Shown: piece by piece, positions 10,746 to 22,210 of the stretch
Numbering within the stretch: the first letter of the stretch is position 1
Layout of the letters: every line of letters starts with the position of its first letter
DNA from: Sordariomycetes sp. S80-01Y
Taxonomy: Eukaryota; Ascomycota; Sordariomycetes
Reading direction: 5' to 3'
NCBI GenBank assembly: GCA_037042185.1
Contig: JAXQJY010000033.1
Span: 2,108,001-2,172,000 of the forward strand
Length of the DNA: 64,000 nucleotides
Position numbers and translations under genes: made by a program
The notes under the pieces: model-generated
What the model was told of the DNA's origin: nothing
Databases searched by the model: none
What the model saw: only the letters and a program-made list of their open reading frames with translations

Positions 10746-13588
10746 ATGAAGGGCCTTTTGTCCGCGGCTCTCGCCCTGAGCTTTGGTGCGATATGGAGTT
10801 CTGCAGCTCCTACCAGGCGGCAGGACGCCCCAGGCGATCCGGAAACACGCACCAGAGTCAAGCTTAATCCAGCCCAGATTCGTCTCCTGGCTGATACTGA
10901 CTGGAATCAATGGACCGTCGAAGGTGATGCCACGACTTCCAGCTACTCTGTGAACGGCCTTGACTTCACTCTCGCATCCGCTGACGGAAGCACTCAATTG
11001 GAGGGCGACTGGCATAAGATCGTCTACCGCAATTTTGTACCGAGGTTGGGACAGAGACTTATTGGAACGGCAATGTCTACTCATGAAGATTCAGAGGGCG
11101 GCGCTCTAACCTTGACTATTGAGGGTCTTCCGGACGGCGAGCACAGTCTCCTGACCTGGCACAACTCCTGGGCTAGGCAGGACGAGTACGCCTCCGTCTC
11201 AGTGTCTGTGAATGGCGAAGAGCTTGCGTCAGTACGTAACGGCATTGCATCTTTCGAGCCTCAGAGACTAATTCCAGACAGGATATCCAGCAGACCGGCC
11301 AGAACACCAACTTTTGGGACACCCCCACCTCTTACGTGACTTTCAATGCCACAGGAGATCCCGTTGAGGTAACATACACGCCATCCGGTGCGGATAACCG
11401 TGTGTTCCTCAACGGCTTCGAGATCGACGGTCCCAGTCTTGGGCAGCAAATTAGCTTTCCCTACCCGGAGAACAAGGATGAGCGAATTCAGCTGGAAGAT
11501 GGCAGTGTGGTCGCTTCCTGGACAGCGCCGTCGAAGGTCGAGGGAGCTACATACAACGTTTACTTGGGTACTTCATCGGACGAGTTAGCGGTTGTTGAGT
11601 CAGGCCTTACCGAACCCCAAGTGACGATCCCCGGTGAGTAATCCATTCTCCAGCTGAAGAGGGCGTTACTGACTGTCAGGCAGACCTCACATCCACACCG
11701 ACATACTACTGGCGCGTTGATGTAGTCGATGGGGAAGAGACCTACATCGGTCGCGTTTGGATGTTCCGAGTTGCCCAGCTGGCGTTTCCTGGTGCGGAAG
11801 GTCACGGGTGAGTTACAAAAGCTTTGGACGCTTGTTGCCGACAGTCTTCTCACATTTTTATAGTCGCTTTGCCCGAGGCGGTCGCGGCGGAGACGTGATT
11901 CACGTTACTAGCTTGGAGGATACCGAGGAAGAAGGCACCCTTCGATACGCTCTAACAGTCGCCGAGGGCCCTCGTATTGTCGTCTTCGACGTCGGTGGTG
12001 TCATCACGACTGAAAGCCGCATGACTGTGAATGGCCAGTATATCACCCTTGCCGGGCAAACTGCTCCAGGTAAGGGTATTGTGGTCCAGGGCCAACCTTT
12101 AGGACTCTCTGGTGCCACGGATGTCATCTTCAGAAATTTCCGCGTCAGGCCTGGCACAATTTCAGGCGCTACCATTGATGGGATGGGTATGCAAGGGTCG
12201 AACCACTGCATTATGGATCGTTGCTCAATCGTAAGTCCAAGCCTTACAGGACCAGCGCATACAGAATCTAACCTGAAAACAGAGCTGGACCATTGACGAG
12301 GCTTTCTCCTCTCGGAGTGCTTACAACATCACCCTTCAGCGCAGCATGATCTCAGAGCCCCTGAATGTTGCCGGTCACAAGAACTACCCCGAGGGCACGG
12401 CGCACGGCTATTCCGCCACGATTGGCGGAGACGTGGGCTCTTTCCATCACAATCTTCTTGCTCACGCTGAAGGACGAAGCTGGAGCATGGGTGGCGGCGT
12501 GGATGACAATGGCGCTTTCGCGGGTGAGCTGGACATCTACAACAACGTCGTCTACAATTTTGGTGAGTCCAGTTTTGGATCGTACGCTCGAAATCCGCTG
12601 ACTTTATTCTAGGTACCCGCGTCACTGATGGAGGGGCACACAAGGTCGATTTTGTCGGCAATTACTACAAGCCCGGCCCTTCTTCAGAGCTGACATATGC
12701 TCTCCAGGCTACGGTGAGTCTATGAGGAGTATATTGTGTGAATTCGATCTGACAACACGCAAGTATGAGGACGGCCTCCCCGGCACGCAGCAGTACCACT
12801 GCGCTGGCAACGCCATGCCCGGTCATTTCGACCAGGACTCTGTGCAGTTCCCATCCGGCGATGGAACGTCCATCACTGAGGACATTGCCTGCTATGCGGA
12901 AGTTTCCATCGATCCGCCTCCGGACTACCAACCTTTCTTTGACGAGCCGTAAGTCGTGCTTACAGTCTGCGGAGAAGGGAAGTGACGCTAACTATATAGT
13001 TTCCACAACCCTCATATTGAAGTCCACACGGCAGAGGACGCTTACAAAGTGGTGCTCTCCGACTCCGGAGCGCAACAACCAGTATTGGATGAGCACGACC
13101 AGCGCATCATCCAAGAGACTCTAGAAGGCTCAACCACCTACGTCGGCTCCGAGACGGGCAAAAAGGGTATCATCGATGACCCTGAAGACGTCGGCGGCCT
13201 GGAGGATTACCCCACCGTCACTCGCGATGCGTCCTGGGACGCTGACGGCGACGGCATCGCAGACTGGTGGGATGGAAGCACCGGCGGCGCCGGATACACG
13301 CCAATTGAGGGCTACCTGAACTTTATGGCCGATGCCCACGTTTTCGTTGCGCCCGGGGGCAGTGTGACTATTGATCTTGCTGCGCTGGCGGCGGGTTTCG
13401 TGGACCCCTCCTTCGAGGTCACGGGTGCTTCTCTGGGAAGTGTAAGCGTCAAGGCAGGTAAAGCTACATACGAAGCTGGCGACGCGGGTATCGAAAGACT
13501 GGAGGTCTCCGTCGAGGATAGCGAGGGCAGCACCTGGACCAGGCCTTTGGGTGTGGCCATCTTTGAAGGCGCCGAGGATGCACAGTAG
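10746..13588 (+). CDS. Secreted multidomain pectate lyase (PL1/PelC beta-helix type) with FnIII-like module
   Basis: Eight exons agree in phase: 10746-11231, 11282-11633, 11684-11807, 11864-12230, 12283-12562, 12613-12713, 12764-12948, 13000-13588; 827 residues. Introns are 50-56 bp with clear branch sites. Residues 1-20 are a signal peptide. Residues 30-215 look like a beta-sandwich (VNGEELAS, RVFLNGFEIDG). Residues 235-309 are fibronectin-III-like (GSVVASWTAP, YYWRVDV). The lyase domain starts at FPGAEGHGRFARGGRGG (about 313) and includes IMDRCSISWTIDEAF, the FHHNLLAHAEGR stretch and LDIYNNVVYNFG. Residues 712-723 (DADGDGIADWWD) form a calcium-loop motif, followed by a beta-rich tail. It should cleave pectate or related polysaccharide by beta-elimination outside the cell. 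The domain arrangement is more familiar from bacteria. Confidence 0.9.
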
Positions 13589-14125
13589 CGGAACACTCCA
13601 TCTAGTGAGCATTCTACATATACATTGGCTCATATTTACTCTATTCCGTCCGTTTTGTGACGGTCAATCTTTGAACAGTGTCTTGGTGACTTCAATCCTG
13701 CGGAGTGATGCCTGTAGGAAGAGTCTTTGCACGGGCTGATGAGGCTGACCCGCGGGTCTCGTTCGCAATAGTGAAAAGGGGGGGCTTGACGGGAAAGGGG
13801 CCCGCGACTCTGCGACCTTTAAGCAACCTAGACTGAGCGGCGCAGTCAAAAGTCTAAGCGCGCATGCTTCTTCGGAAGTCAGTCGCCAGGAAAGACACTG
13901 ACGCACTGTAGTTTATGTCTCATCACTTGAGCCACAGTAATGAGTGCGTCAGGGATGGCCAGTCGATGTGAAACAGGCCCTTCTTCATCCTCTATTCCGC
14001 CTAGAGGCTCAACATCAGGTCCCATGTACGGGAACAGCCGCTAAGGCACCGCATTCTCCGCAGTGGCCCGAGCAGACGGCAGAGGTGCGGGAACCCCACC
14101 CGCCAAACTTCGCGTTATCAACATC
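13589..14125. other. Intergenic region
   Basis: No supported gene between the pectate lyase stop and the methyltransferase start. Confidence 0.6.
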
Positions 14126-15142
14126 ATGTCGAACATCCTCATCCTCGACGGAGGGCTTGGAACGTCACTCGAGCAGAAGTACAATGTGCACTTCGACGAC
14201 ACCAAGCCCCTGTGGTCCTCTCATCTCTTGCTAAACGACCAAGATACGCTGCGCCAATGTCAAAAAGACTTCGGCGATGTGCCCGTCGATATCATCCTTA
14301 CTGCCACCTACCAGCTGTCGCTTGGGATCTTTGAGGAGGAGAAGCTCAGCCAGGGTACAGTTGACATTTCGGCAACGCTGGATGATGCAGTCCGGATTGC
14401 TGAGGAGGCCAAGCGGCAACATGCTCAAGTGGCCCTAAGCATTGGACCTTACGGAGCTACGATGCGTCCAAGCCAGGAATACTCTGGCAACTACGGTCCT
14501 GATATGAATGACGTTGAATCCCTTCGTCGGTGGCATCAGGCACGTTTGGAGTCCTTCGTGGCGTCCGTGGCGGACTTTCGTCGACGGGTCGGCTTTGTCG
14601 CTCTCGAAACCATCCCGCGAGTCGATGAGATCAAAGCGCTGCGACTAGCCATGGCGAGCAGGTCCGACCTCTCAAGTAGCCGCTTCTGGATATCCTGTCT
14701 CTTTCCTGGAGAAGATGGTTTGCTGCCGGATGGAACTACAGCAGAAGATGCTGTCAAAGCCATGTTCGACCCCGAGATAGCTGGGCCCGTCCCTTGGGCT
14801 GTTGGTATCAACTGCACAAAAGTCTGGAGATTGGGTCCTCTGCTGAGGCATTATGAGAGCGCCATCGCTGCCATGCGGGCCGAAGGAAAGATCGACGAGT
14901 GGCCATCTTTGGTTCTGTATCCCGACGGCACAAATGGAGAAGTCTACAACACGGTCTCGAAACAGTGGGTGCTCCCAGACGGGGTGCAGATTGACAATCA
15001 GTCTTCCTGGGAGGAACAACTCGCCGGCGTAGTGCGAGAAACGCAGAAAAGGGGTAAGTGGCCCACGGTTGTAGTGGGAGGTTGTTGCATGGCATCTGCC
15101 GAGCACATCAAACGGCTGAGGAAGGTCTTGTTGGCTGGCTAG
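14126..15142 (+). CDS. Homocysteine S-methyltransferase-family protein
   Basis: Intronless, 338 residues from the ATG at 14126 (MSNILILDGGLGT); longer upstream frames start at a non-ATG codon. The family's zinc ligands are present: Cys230 in GINCTK and Cys320/Cys321 in VVGGCC. The N-terminal DGGLGTSLE and the ALSIGPYGA stretch are typical of the Pfam S-methyltransferase domain (Mht1/Sam4 and BHMT relatives). Members move a methyl group from S-methylmethionine, AdoMet or a betaine-type donor to homocysteine or another thiol. The donor is not clear here; the sequence is more divergent than yeast Mht1/Sam4, so the cellular substrate may differ. It lies among other accessory catabolic genes. Confidence 0.9.
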   Translation: MSNILILDGGLGTSLEQKYNVHFDDTKPLWSSHLLLNDQDTLRQCQKDFGDVPVDIILTATYQLSLGIFEEEKLSQGTVDISATLDDAVRIAEEAKRQHAQVALSIGPYGATMRPSQEYSGNYGPDMNDVESLRRWHQARLESFVASVADFRRRVGFVALETIPRVDEIKALRLAMASRSDLSSSRFWISCLFPGEDGLLPDGTTAEDAVKAMFDPEIAGPVPWAVGINCTKVWRLGPLLRHYESAIAAMRAEGKIDEWPSLVLYPDGTNGEVYNTVSKQWVLPDGVQIDNQSSWEEQLAGVVRETQKRGKWPTVVVGGCCMASAEHIKRLRKVLLAG

Positions 15143-15684
15143 ACCTCCAAGCTGGAGCCATTCTTGTGGATGAGAAACTGGTGTCGGGCGCTTGGTCTTG
15201 GATCGTGAATTTTACAAAAAAATAAAAATAAAAATAAATCCAATGATTCGACTGCTGTGCCGTCTGTGTGAAAATTTCTGGTCCCGTCAATTGGCATCAT
15301 AACCTCGCAGTGAGTTATGAACTTGAAGAGATAGGACTTGGTGTCACAGGGGGTTCGCCGTAGTCGGCACCGAGGATGTCCTCATCGGAGATAAGGACCC
15401 TGGGCCCGGGTATCGCAGCCTACAATGGAGCTTGGTGGTGTCAGCTAACCACTCCTGTAAGCTTTTGAGAGCATCTCGAGCCGTGATATCCAGAATCATC
15501 ACTTCTCTCGTATGTTCAATGAGCATAACAATCGGAATCGCCGGCTTCGCGCGCCAAACCCGCGGGTTCATTCCAGTACTTGAAGCTGAAAGAAGCCGTG
15601 TCTCTGCGGCGTGATAAATCTGAACTTAGTCGCTGCATTGCCCACTGAAGTGGTGCAAGCTCCCATCAAACTACCGAAGACGCC
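15143..15684. other. Intergenic region
   Basis: Contains an AAAAATAAAAATAAAAATAAA-type A-rich stretch near 15215-15238, probably in the 3' end of the methyltransferase transcript. No gene is supported. Confidence 0.55.
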
Positions 15685-16616
15685 ATGTCGTGCCCCGACT
15701 GCTTCCGTGGCGGCGTGTCTCTCGAGAAGCCCATCGGCACAGAGAGTGTTATCCATGGGCTCAACACTTACGTTGCCCATCCCGGCAATGACGTTACTCC
15801 CAAGGGCATCATTGTGATGATTCCTGACGCTTTTGGCTGGGATTTCGTCAATAACAGAGTACTTTGTGACAACTATGCAAAGAAAGGCGGCTTTCTTGTG
15901 TACCTCCCTGATTTTATGAATGGTCAGTCTGTTCTAGTCCTCGGAGACGCTTCGCTTGTCTCGCCAGGAGCTTACTTCACACAGGGCGGTCTGCGAGCAC
16001 TGATGCAATCCCTCTGATGGACCACATGATGGAGCCCGCTCCGACATGGTTCTCATACCTGACCAAGCCGGTTTCTGCTATGCGAGCAGCGGTCATGCTT
16101 GTTCCGTGGGTGATCAGCACTCGAATCTCGGTAACTCTGCCCCGTGTGGTGGCATTTATGCAGGCCATTCGCAAGAGCCCTCCGCCGTTTGCTACCAGCG
16201 ATCTCAAAATTGCAGCCGCAGGCTTCTGCTGGGGTGGAAAGCATGCCATCTTGTTGGCCCACGACAAGGAGGAATGGAAAGTCACAGGCAACGCGAATCC
16301 GAAAAGCTTGCAAAGTCTGGTTAACTGTGTTTTTGTCGCACACCCTTCGTTCATTGATGTGCCAAACGACATTAAGGCAATACAGCTTCCCACGAGCATT
16401 TCGGTGGGTGATCAAGACAATCAGCTTTCGACTGCCCACATAGCAGACATCAGAGGGATCTTTGAAAAGACAGGTGTCAACGAGATTAAAGTCGAGGAGG
16501 GAGCGAAGCATGGGTTCTCAGTCAGGTTGCACCCCGGGAACGAGCACGAGGCGGCCTGCGCGGCGCGAGCAGAGCAACAGGCCCTTGATTGGTTTCGAAA
16601 GTATCTTCATACCTGA
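15685..16616 (+). CDS. Dienelactone hydrolase-family protein
   Basis: Two exons, 15685-15922 and 15985-16616, give 289 residues. The 62-bp intron runs GTCAGT to CACACAG and joins YLPDFMNG to the DHMMEPAPTW segment in frame. The thiol catalytic triad is Cys161 in GFCWGG, Asp222 or Asp224 in GDQDN and His255 in GAKHGF. The N-terminal CPDCFRGG motif is common in fungal members. Family enzymes hydrolyse dienelactones in the 3-oxoadipate branch or other lactones and esters; the fungal paralogue number is large and the substrate is not predictable. There is no signal peptide. Its 3' end lies 65 bases from the 3' end of the convergent FAD oxidoreductase. Confidence 0.92.
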
Positions 16617-16681
16617 ATCAGGAGAACCGAGAACAGTTGAACTCAAGTGTGGTGCTTTGAAGAGAGTATCTCGTTGCCCAA

Positions 16682-17952
16682 CTACCTGTGAAAGCCAAGC
16701 TGGCTGATATCTGCGCTCAGCGGCCGCCCTTGCATCAGTTCTGCCATGACCTTTCCACTACCTTGGCTCAAGCTGATACCCCAGGGTCCGTGTCCTACAG
16801 AAACAAAGACACCTCCCTCGGAACCTGGTCGAGTCTTGACGTTTCCGAGTTGGCTATCTTCCAATCTCGCCAGGATCGGCGTGCCGCGGTCAGCGACAGG
16901 CCTGAAGCAAAGCCCCGTGCGAACAACTTCCAAGTCTGCACCGTCTGGCGTCGAGATGACACTTCTGGCGATGTTCTTGAGCGTATCCAGAGATGGTTCG
17001 CTGATTTTTGCTTGAGTAGCCACGTCCGGCAAAGGGGTTAGAGAGGAGTTGACGCCAGTGATATAAATCACGCCGTTCGACCTAGAGTAGACCTCCGGGG
17101 ATAGCCCATCAAGCTCGCAGTACATCGAGTAGCAGACATCGTCGCTGAAACTCTCAGGTATCTTGACAACCAAGGAGTGCCCGGCGAGTGTAGCCACCGG
17201 AATGGACGCTTTGGATTCGGGAAATAGCGACTCGAACACTCGAGGTGTCCATCCACCGCAGGATAGTAATAGTCTTGTTGCTGGAATCTCGGTCTCGTCC
17301 GAGGAGTCTGTTCGGCCGATCCGCACGCTCGCCAATTCGCCCCTGACATCGGCTTGAATGGCCAGTGCCGTAGCTGGATGATAGACCTGAACGCCTGCTT
17401 CACTGCATAGCCTCAACAAATTTTTGCAGAATTTGAGAGGGTCTCTGATCCCCTGTAAGCTGGTGATCTGGCAGCGTTTGGAGAAACTCACAAGATGGCA
17501 GTCCCTTCGCCTTCATCAATGATGCTCAGAGAGTCGCCTTCGTATCGCCTGAGCCATTTGGGGATGTGGTCCTCCTTGCTCTCCCGCGCTCTATCTCTCG
17601 CCAATTCTTGTTTTTCGCTTTTAGTGTCTTCTTCTTCTCCTTCTGTCCTTTGCGGGTGCTGGCGTTCTCGATCGTAGGTAACACTGACACTCCTCGAGTA
17701 GGCCCAGTTCTCACCGCCCTGATGGGCATCTGCGAGCTTCCTGTGTTCCTCAAAGCTCAATTCGGCAAGTGATGAGACACTGCGCTGAAACCAGTCTTTG
17801 GCGATGAAGCCGCCCGCATACCCAGATGCGGAAGCGAAGAGCTGTGGTGAAGAGTCGACGAGGTGAATCGTGGAGCCTGGCTGATGCTGCGACAAGTAGT
17901 ACGCCGTAGATAACCCTATGATTCCACTGCCGAGTATAACAGTGTTTGCCAT
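16682..17952 (-). CDS. FAD-dependent oxidoreductase (D-amino-acid oxidase/DAO fold)
   Basis: Two exons (17952-17492 and 17444-16682) give 407 residues. The start is the ATG at 17952 (MANTVILGSGIIGLSTAYYL), right at the dinucleotide-binding motif GxGxxG (G8, G10, G13). The 47-bp intron uses GTGAGT and the acceptor ATCAG, giving the family-typical TAILDPLKFC junction; the nearer CAG would shift the frame. C-terminal motifs are VVRTGLCFRPVADRG and VGHGPWGISLSQGSGK, which contact flavin. Residues 94-130 form a highly charged insert (ERQHPQRTEGEEED...) unusual for the fold. Members oxidise amines or amino acids. It is convergent with the dienelactone hydrolase and head-to-head with an SDR 1.2 kb away. 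Confidence 0.88.
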
Positions 17953-19118
17953 CCTTACTTCAAGTGGTAAGCGTTGGTGGTTGTTGTTGATGATGGGAAG
18001 ATCAATGACGTTAAGGTTATGTTTGTGTGATGCCCCGCATCGTTCTCTCAGACCTCCTTTGATCAGGGGCTCCTCGCCAAACATACCAGTCCGGCTTGGC
18101 CATATTGTCTACTATTACATTCCTATTGAGATTCAATCAAGCAAACTTTTTCATCTACTTTGAGCGCAACAGTTCAATTTGCTCGGCGAGTGAGGATACT
18201 ATCGATCCTACCCACCTTCACGTCCATCAGTCGCAAGACATGTAAAGGCCAGATTCATGGGACGATTTTCTTGAGACTTTTGGCGAGCTCAGACGGGTTT
18301 GTCGAGCGAGCTGCCGTGATCATCTTACCATTTCTCCCTCCAAAGCGTCAAGGAGGGGTTCGAGCACCTCTACATCAGGCCCTCGACTTCTGTGCATGTT
18401 GAATACTGCCCTTTGGAGTGCGGGCCCGATACGGAGGGAATTAAACGTCGAAATTCAGCGCAGCATTCTCATCTCTTCCGAACGCCTGCGACGTCATTGA
18501 AGTTAAGCAGCGTGGCTACAACAGTGGTGCCTTTAGCAAGAGTAAGTGAATAGTCGCTATAATACCATTCACTCTCATATACTGTGAGGTTGTTCTTTCT
18601 GTGCACTCGGGGTCTCTTTGTTGAGGTTTTGGAAAAGAATGGCCAGGTTAAGGAGCTGTTCAGGATATGGCTGACCAAGCTAAGGTGACACTCAACAAGA
18701 CCGGCACGAAACAACGCTTCATACAGGATTTTGGAGCAGAGCTATAAGCCTGGTTTCCCCATCTAAACAGGCTCGGTTGTGATGGACGCAAGCAAGATGA
18801 CCGCCGTTTCATTCATTATCCGTCCGAGAGGGGACTAGGAGAGCCCAGCCGCACTGCCAACTTTGGACCAGTTCGGGATGGTCACCCTCGAGGACACATG
18901 ATTCAAATTGCACAGAGTCAGCATATAGGATGTGCTGTATTTATCGGGAAGCATTTTCGAAGCTTCACCAAAGTCTTCGAGGTTTGTATGAGTGACGAAG
19001 CACCGTCGAAACTCTGCCCCACCAAGGGAATGCCCCGCCTCTCCTCTTCTTGAGCTTGAACTTTTGGCGTTCCTAATCTGAAATCATCCAACTCAAACGA
19101 GCCTCAGAAACCCCGAAA
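17953..19118. other. Intergenic region between divergent oxidoreductase genes
   Basis: Promoter region for the DAO-type gene (-) and the SDR (+). Small open frames near 18160-18402 (+) and 18469-18714 (-) lack family motifs. A TTCGA tRNA-like T-loop near 18357 was examined and rejected. Confidence 0.55.
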
Positions 19119-20030
19119 ATGGCGCCCAAGACGTTCATCGTAACCGGTGCCAGCAAAGGCATCGGTGCTGCCATCACACAGAGACTGCTGTCTCAATCGC
19201 ACAATGTTGTCCTTGCTGCTCGTTCCAGAGACCTGCTGGAAAAGGTGAAAAGTTCGCACCCTGGACAGGTCGAATTTGTAGCAGGCGACATGACGGACTC
19301 CAAAGTGAGTGTGAAACGTGACGTGTGAGTGTCCATTTCAAAAGTCGCTGACACTTTGAGAGATTCCAAAAGAAGTTGTAGACGTTGCGGTCAAAACCTT
19401 TGGACAGGTTGACGGCCTCGTCATTAATCACGGAGTGCTTGCGCCAAAGAAGCTTGCGGATGTCACCTTGGAAGAGTTCAAGGAGGTTTACGACGTGAAC
19501 GTGTTCAGTTATTTAGCTACGGTAAGATATCTCCAGGCGACGCGCCAGACGAGGCTGACTTCGACAGGCCAAAGCTGCACTTGCAGAGCTCAAAAAGAGC
19601 AATGGAACCATCGTTTGGGTGTCATCCGGGGCGGCCAACAAGCCCTATAATGGCTGGGGCGCCTACGGTTCGTCGAAGTCGGCAGTGAATGCCATCTCGG
19701 CCCATCTTGCCGCCGAAGAGGCAGACATCACCAGCATCACAGTCGCGCCTGGGCGCGTAGACACTGACATGCAGGCAACTCTGCGAGCCACGGGCAAGGG
19801 GAGCATGAGCCAAGCTCAGTACGATGGCTTCGTGGATGCCTTCAACACTGGAGGCCTCCTCAAGCCGGAGCAGCCGGGCAATGTCATCGCTGATTTTCTG
19901 GCGAAACCGTCCAAAGACTTGAGCGGCAAATCCTTAAAGTATGACCCTCCCGTGGAGCCTCTACACGTCGTACTAACAAGCGCGCAGCTGGAACGGTCCA
20001 GAGCTAGAGGCGTACCGGCAACAGAACTAG
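19119..20030 (+). CDS. Short-chain dehydrogenase/reductase (classical SDR, Irc24/sepiapterin-reductase-like)
   Basis: Four exons in phase: 19119-19304, 19363-19521, 19568-19938 and 19988-20030, 252 residues. The last intron has a TACTAAC branch site and yields the tail NWNGPELEAYRQQN that is typical of this fungal subgroup; reading through it would give a spurious longer tail. The cofactor motif is TGASKGIG at 9-16, catalytic Ser134/135 is in VWVSSG, and Tyr148/Lys152 are in AYGSSK. VINHG matches the NAG/NHG structural motif. It should use NAD(P)H to reduce a carbonyl or oxidise an alcohol; the substrate is unknown. Confidence 0.93.
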
Positions 20031-21247
20031 TGCCGGATCATGATACCTGCGACTTGGTTTACGTTAGCCTGACGCTCAACCAGAAAGATAAACATGAGGT
20101 AGCAGAGAAGGGCTGCAGTCAGTCGAAAGATGAAAAGCTCATATTTTAATCCACATGGTAATTCAGGATTAGCATGGAATATGTTTTATCATCACGCAGA
20201 TTGTTGTAGAAGAGAAGAGAAATAGCTCAGTCTTACCTGTAAGCACCGACACTTTGCTCAACGAGTACCTCGAGGCATTGGCCAAAGTTTGCAGCTTTGT
20301 CTAAAATGACCTTTGGCGTTAAGGTCAGCTACCGTGTTGAGCATGACGCGCAAAGCTTTGATGTTGTGATTGCTCAGACTATCGTGTTGTCTCCGTCATT
20401 GAGAGTCGGAATTTGATAGTACCGGATAGTAAGGGCATCACGGCAATGGTTGGATTGATCGGGGGGCTTCGGAGGCAGGCTCACGTTTTTGAAAATTCTG
20501 ATAGCCATGTTAGCAATGGCTTCCAATTCATAACAAGTAGCGAAAGGTGCAGCATGTCGATCAGAAGCGTCTATTTGGCTTAAGACAATGTCAATCAGCA
20601 CCAGAGGCTTGTCAGAACCTCTTAAGACTGGGGCGACAACAAAGCTCATCATGTAAAGGGTAGCCGGGAGAAGAGCAGTTACTCACAATGCAGTCAAGAC
20701 TGACAAATCGAATCAGTCGAAGAAAGTCTGCGCGAGCGCATCGTGGTCTCGAGACACTTGTGCCGAGTCGGCGCTGGCGATGATGAAGGAGAAAGAAGTT
20801 GCAGAAGAAAGTTTTGTGCCTGTTTTTGTACGTGTGATGTTTTAGTGGGGTCGCCGAAGTATACGCGAATCACCTGCAGCCGTGGAAGTTTGTGGTCCGT
20901 GCTCGGGCAGGAGCTCCCGCGTGGTGCCCGCCTGCCGTCACCGCGACGGAGCTTAAGGCAGTTGGGCGCCTCCTCCAGGTATATCATTGCCAGATCCCAC
21001 CTGTCCGATGCACTGGGTCTCTGAGTCTCGAAATACCACCGCGTGCAACGACAAAACAAACGTCACTCTATCAACAACCCATCTTCAACTGCTTTGCATC
21101 ACACAAAAGTAGTGCAGTGACTTTTCCAAACTTTCTGTCCAAGTTCAATTTTCACGGTATTTCTTTCAAACACCAGCCGCCTTCTAATTAGAGGCTTGCC
21201 CGAACTTGCAAGTCAACGCCGTCAAGTCCAGCTCCATCACAAACAAC
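20031..21247. other. Intergenic region
   Basis: 1.2 kb without a supported gene. On the minus strand, splice-like signals and short coding-like segments lie near 20360-20760 (see rejected items), but I could not assemble a convincing protein. The 5' UTR of the NC2-beta gene probably occupies the right end. Confidence 0.5.
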
Positions 21248-22210
21248 ATGTCGGATCACGAATTTGGAGGTGAGTCACGCCTTGGATTTTACAGGATTCT
21301 TTCTATGGGAACCGTCTTTGGAAACACGGTGTTTGAGAGGAAGCTGCCGCTTGCCGTCGACAACCAAGCAGGGCGTGATGAACTCACTCTATCTCATCTG
21401 TGGTGAAGCTAGAGTCTGGCGAGCGTCACCTACTCATCCCCAGGCCTCTACCGACCGCTTTCCTTGACACTCATGTACAAATATGCATACCTCTCGTCAT
21501 CTATTTCCTTCTGCCCATCTGCATCGCCTCGAGGAAGTCCTCACCATGGTTCACATTACCAACCAAGACAAGTATTGGAGGAAGCACGATAGTGGCCCAC
21601 GTTCGCCTGATAACCAAAAGACTGTATCAGGAAGGCTAACTCATTCTTAGCAAATGACGACTTGTCACTGCCAAAAGGTACGCGCTGCTGATTAGTGATC
21701 GACGGGAACCTAGTTCACCTTATACTCACCTGTCGCCACCCGACAAACCTTTTTCCAACTAGATGCTAACCCACGCAGCTACCGTACAGAAGATTGTGAG
21801 CGAGATCTTACCTGCTGCATCTGGAGTTGGCTTCGCGAAGGAGGCGCGTGACCTACTTATCGAATGCTGTGTTGAGTTCATAACACTCATCTCATCAGAG
21901 GCAAATGAGATATCTGAAAAGGAAGCCAAGAAGACCATTGCGTGCGACCACATCACGAAAGCCCTTGAGCAACTAGGTTTTTCCGACTATGTCGCCGCAG
22001 TGCAGGAAGCTGCAGCTGAGCATAAGGAGGTGCAGAAGGTGAGGTTCCTCTCTATTTTCTCATTGCACACGGTGAAGCCTGTGTTGCTAACGCGATTCAC
22101 AGGGGCGGGAAAAGAAACAGGACAAGTTCGCCAACAGTGGTATGAGTATGGAAGAACTTGCTCGTCTGCAGGAGGAGCAATTTGCGCAAGCAAGAGAACG
22201 ACACGGTTGA
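21248..22210 (+). CDS. ncb2: NC2-beta/Dr1, histone-fold subunit of transcription negative cofactor 2
   Basis: Four exons: 21248-21269, 21651-21677, 21779-22038 and 22103-22210; 138 residues. Phase is consistent and branch sites (GCTAAC) are visible. The first intron, 381 bp, is long for this genome. The protein reads MSDHEFGANDDLSLPK, then the H2B-like histone fold (ATVQKIVSEILP, CVEFITLISSEANEIS, ITKALEQLGF), then a short basic helix and ELARLQEEQF. These are hallmarks of Dr1/Ncb2. With NC2-alpha (Bur6) it binds TBP on DNA in the nucleus and represses or tunes RNA polymerase II initiation. Confidence 0.95.

Noticed and set aside
18280-18380. Possible tRNA (GGTTCGAGCACC T-loop-like sequence with an upstream A-box-like stretch)
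   Set aside because: Acceptor, D and anticodon stems do not pair in the required spacing.
20360-20760. Possible small two- or three-exon gene on the minus strand (GTGAGT donor near 20685, GCTAAC and ATCAG near 20505-20520)
   Set aside because: Splice-like signals exist, but no combination gave an ATG-to-stop protein with a recognisable or consistent sequence.
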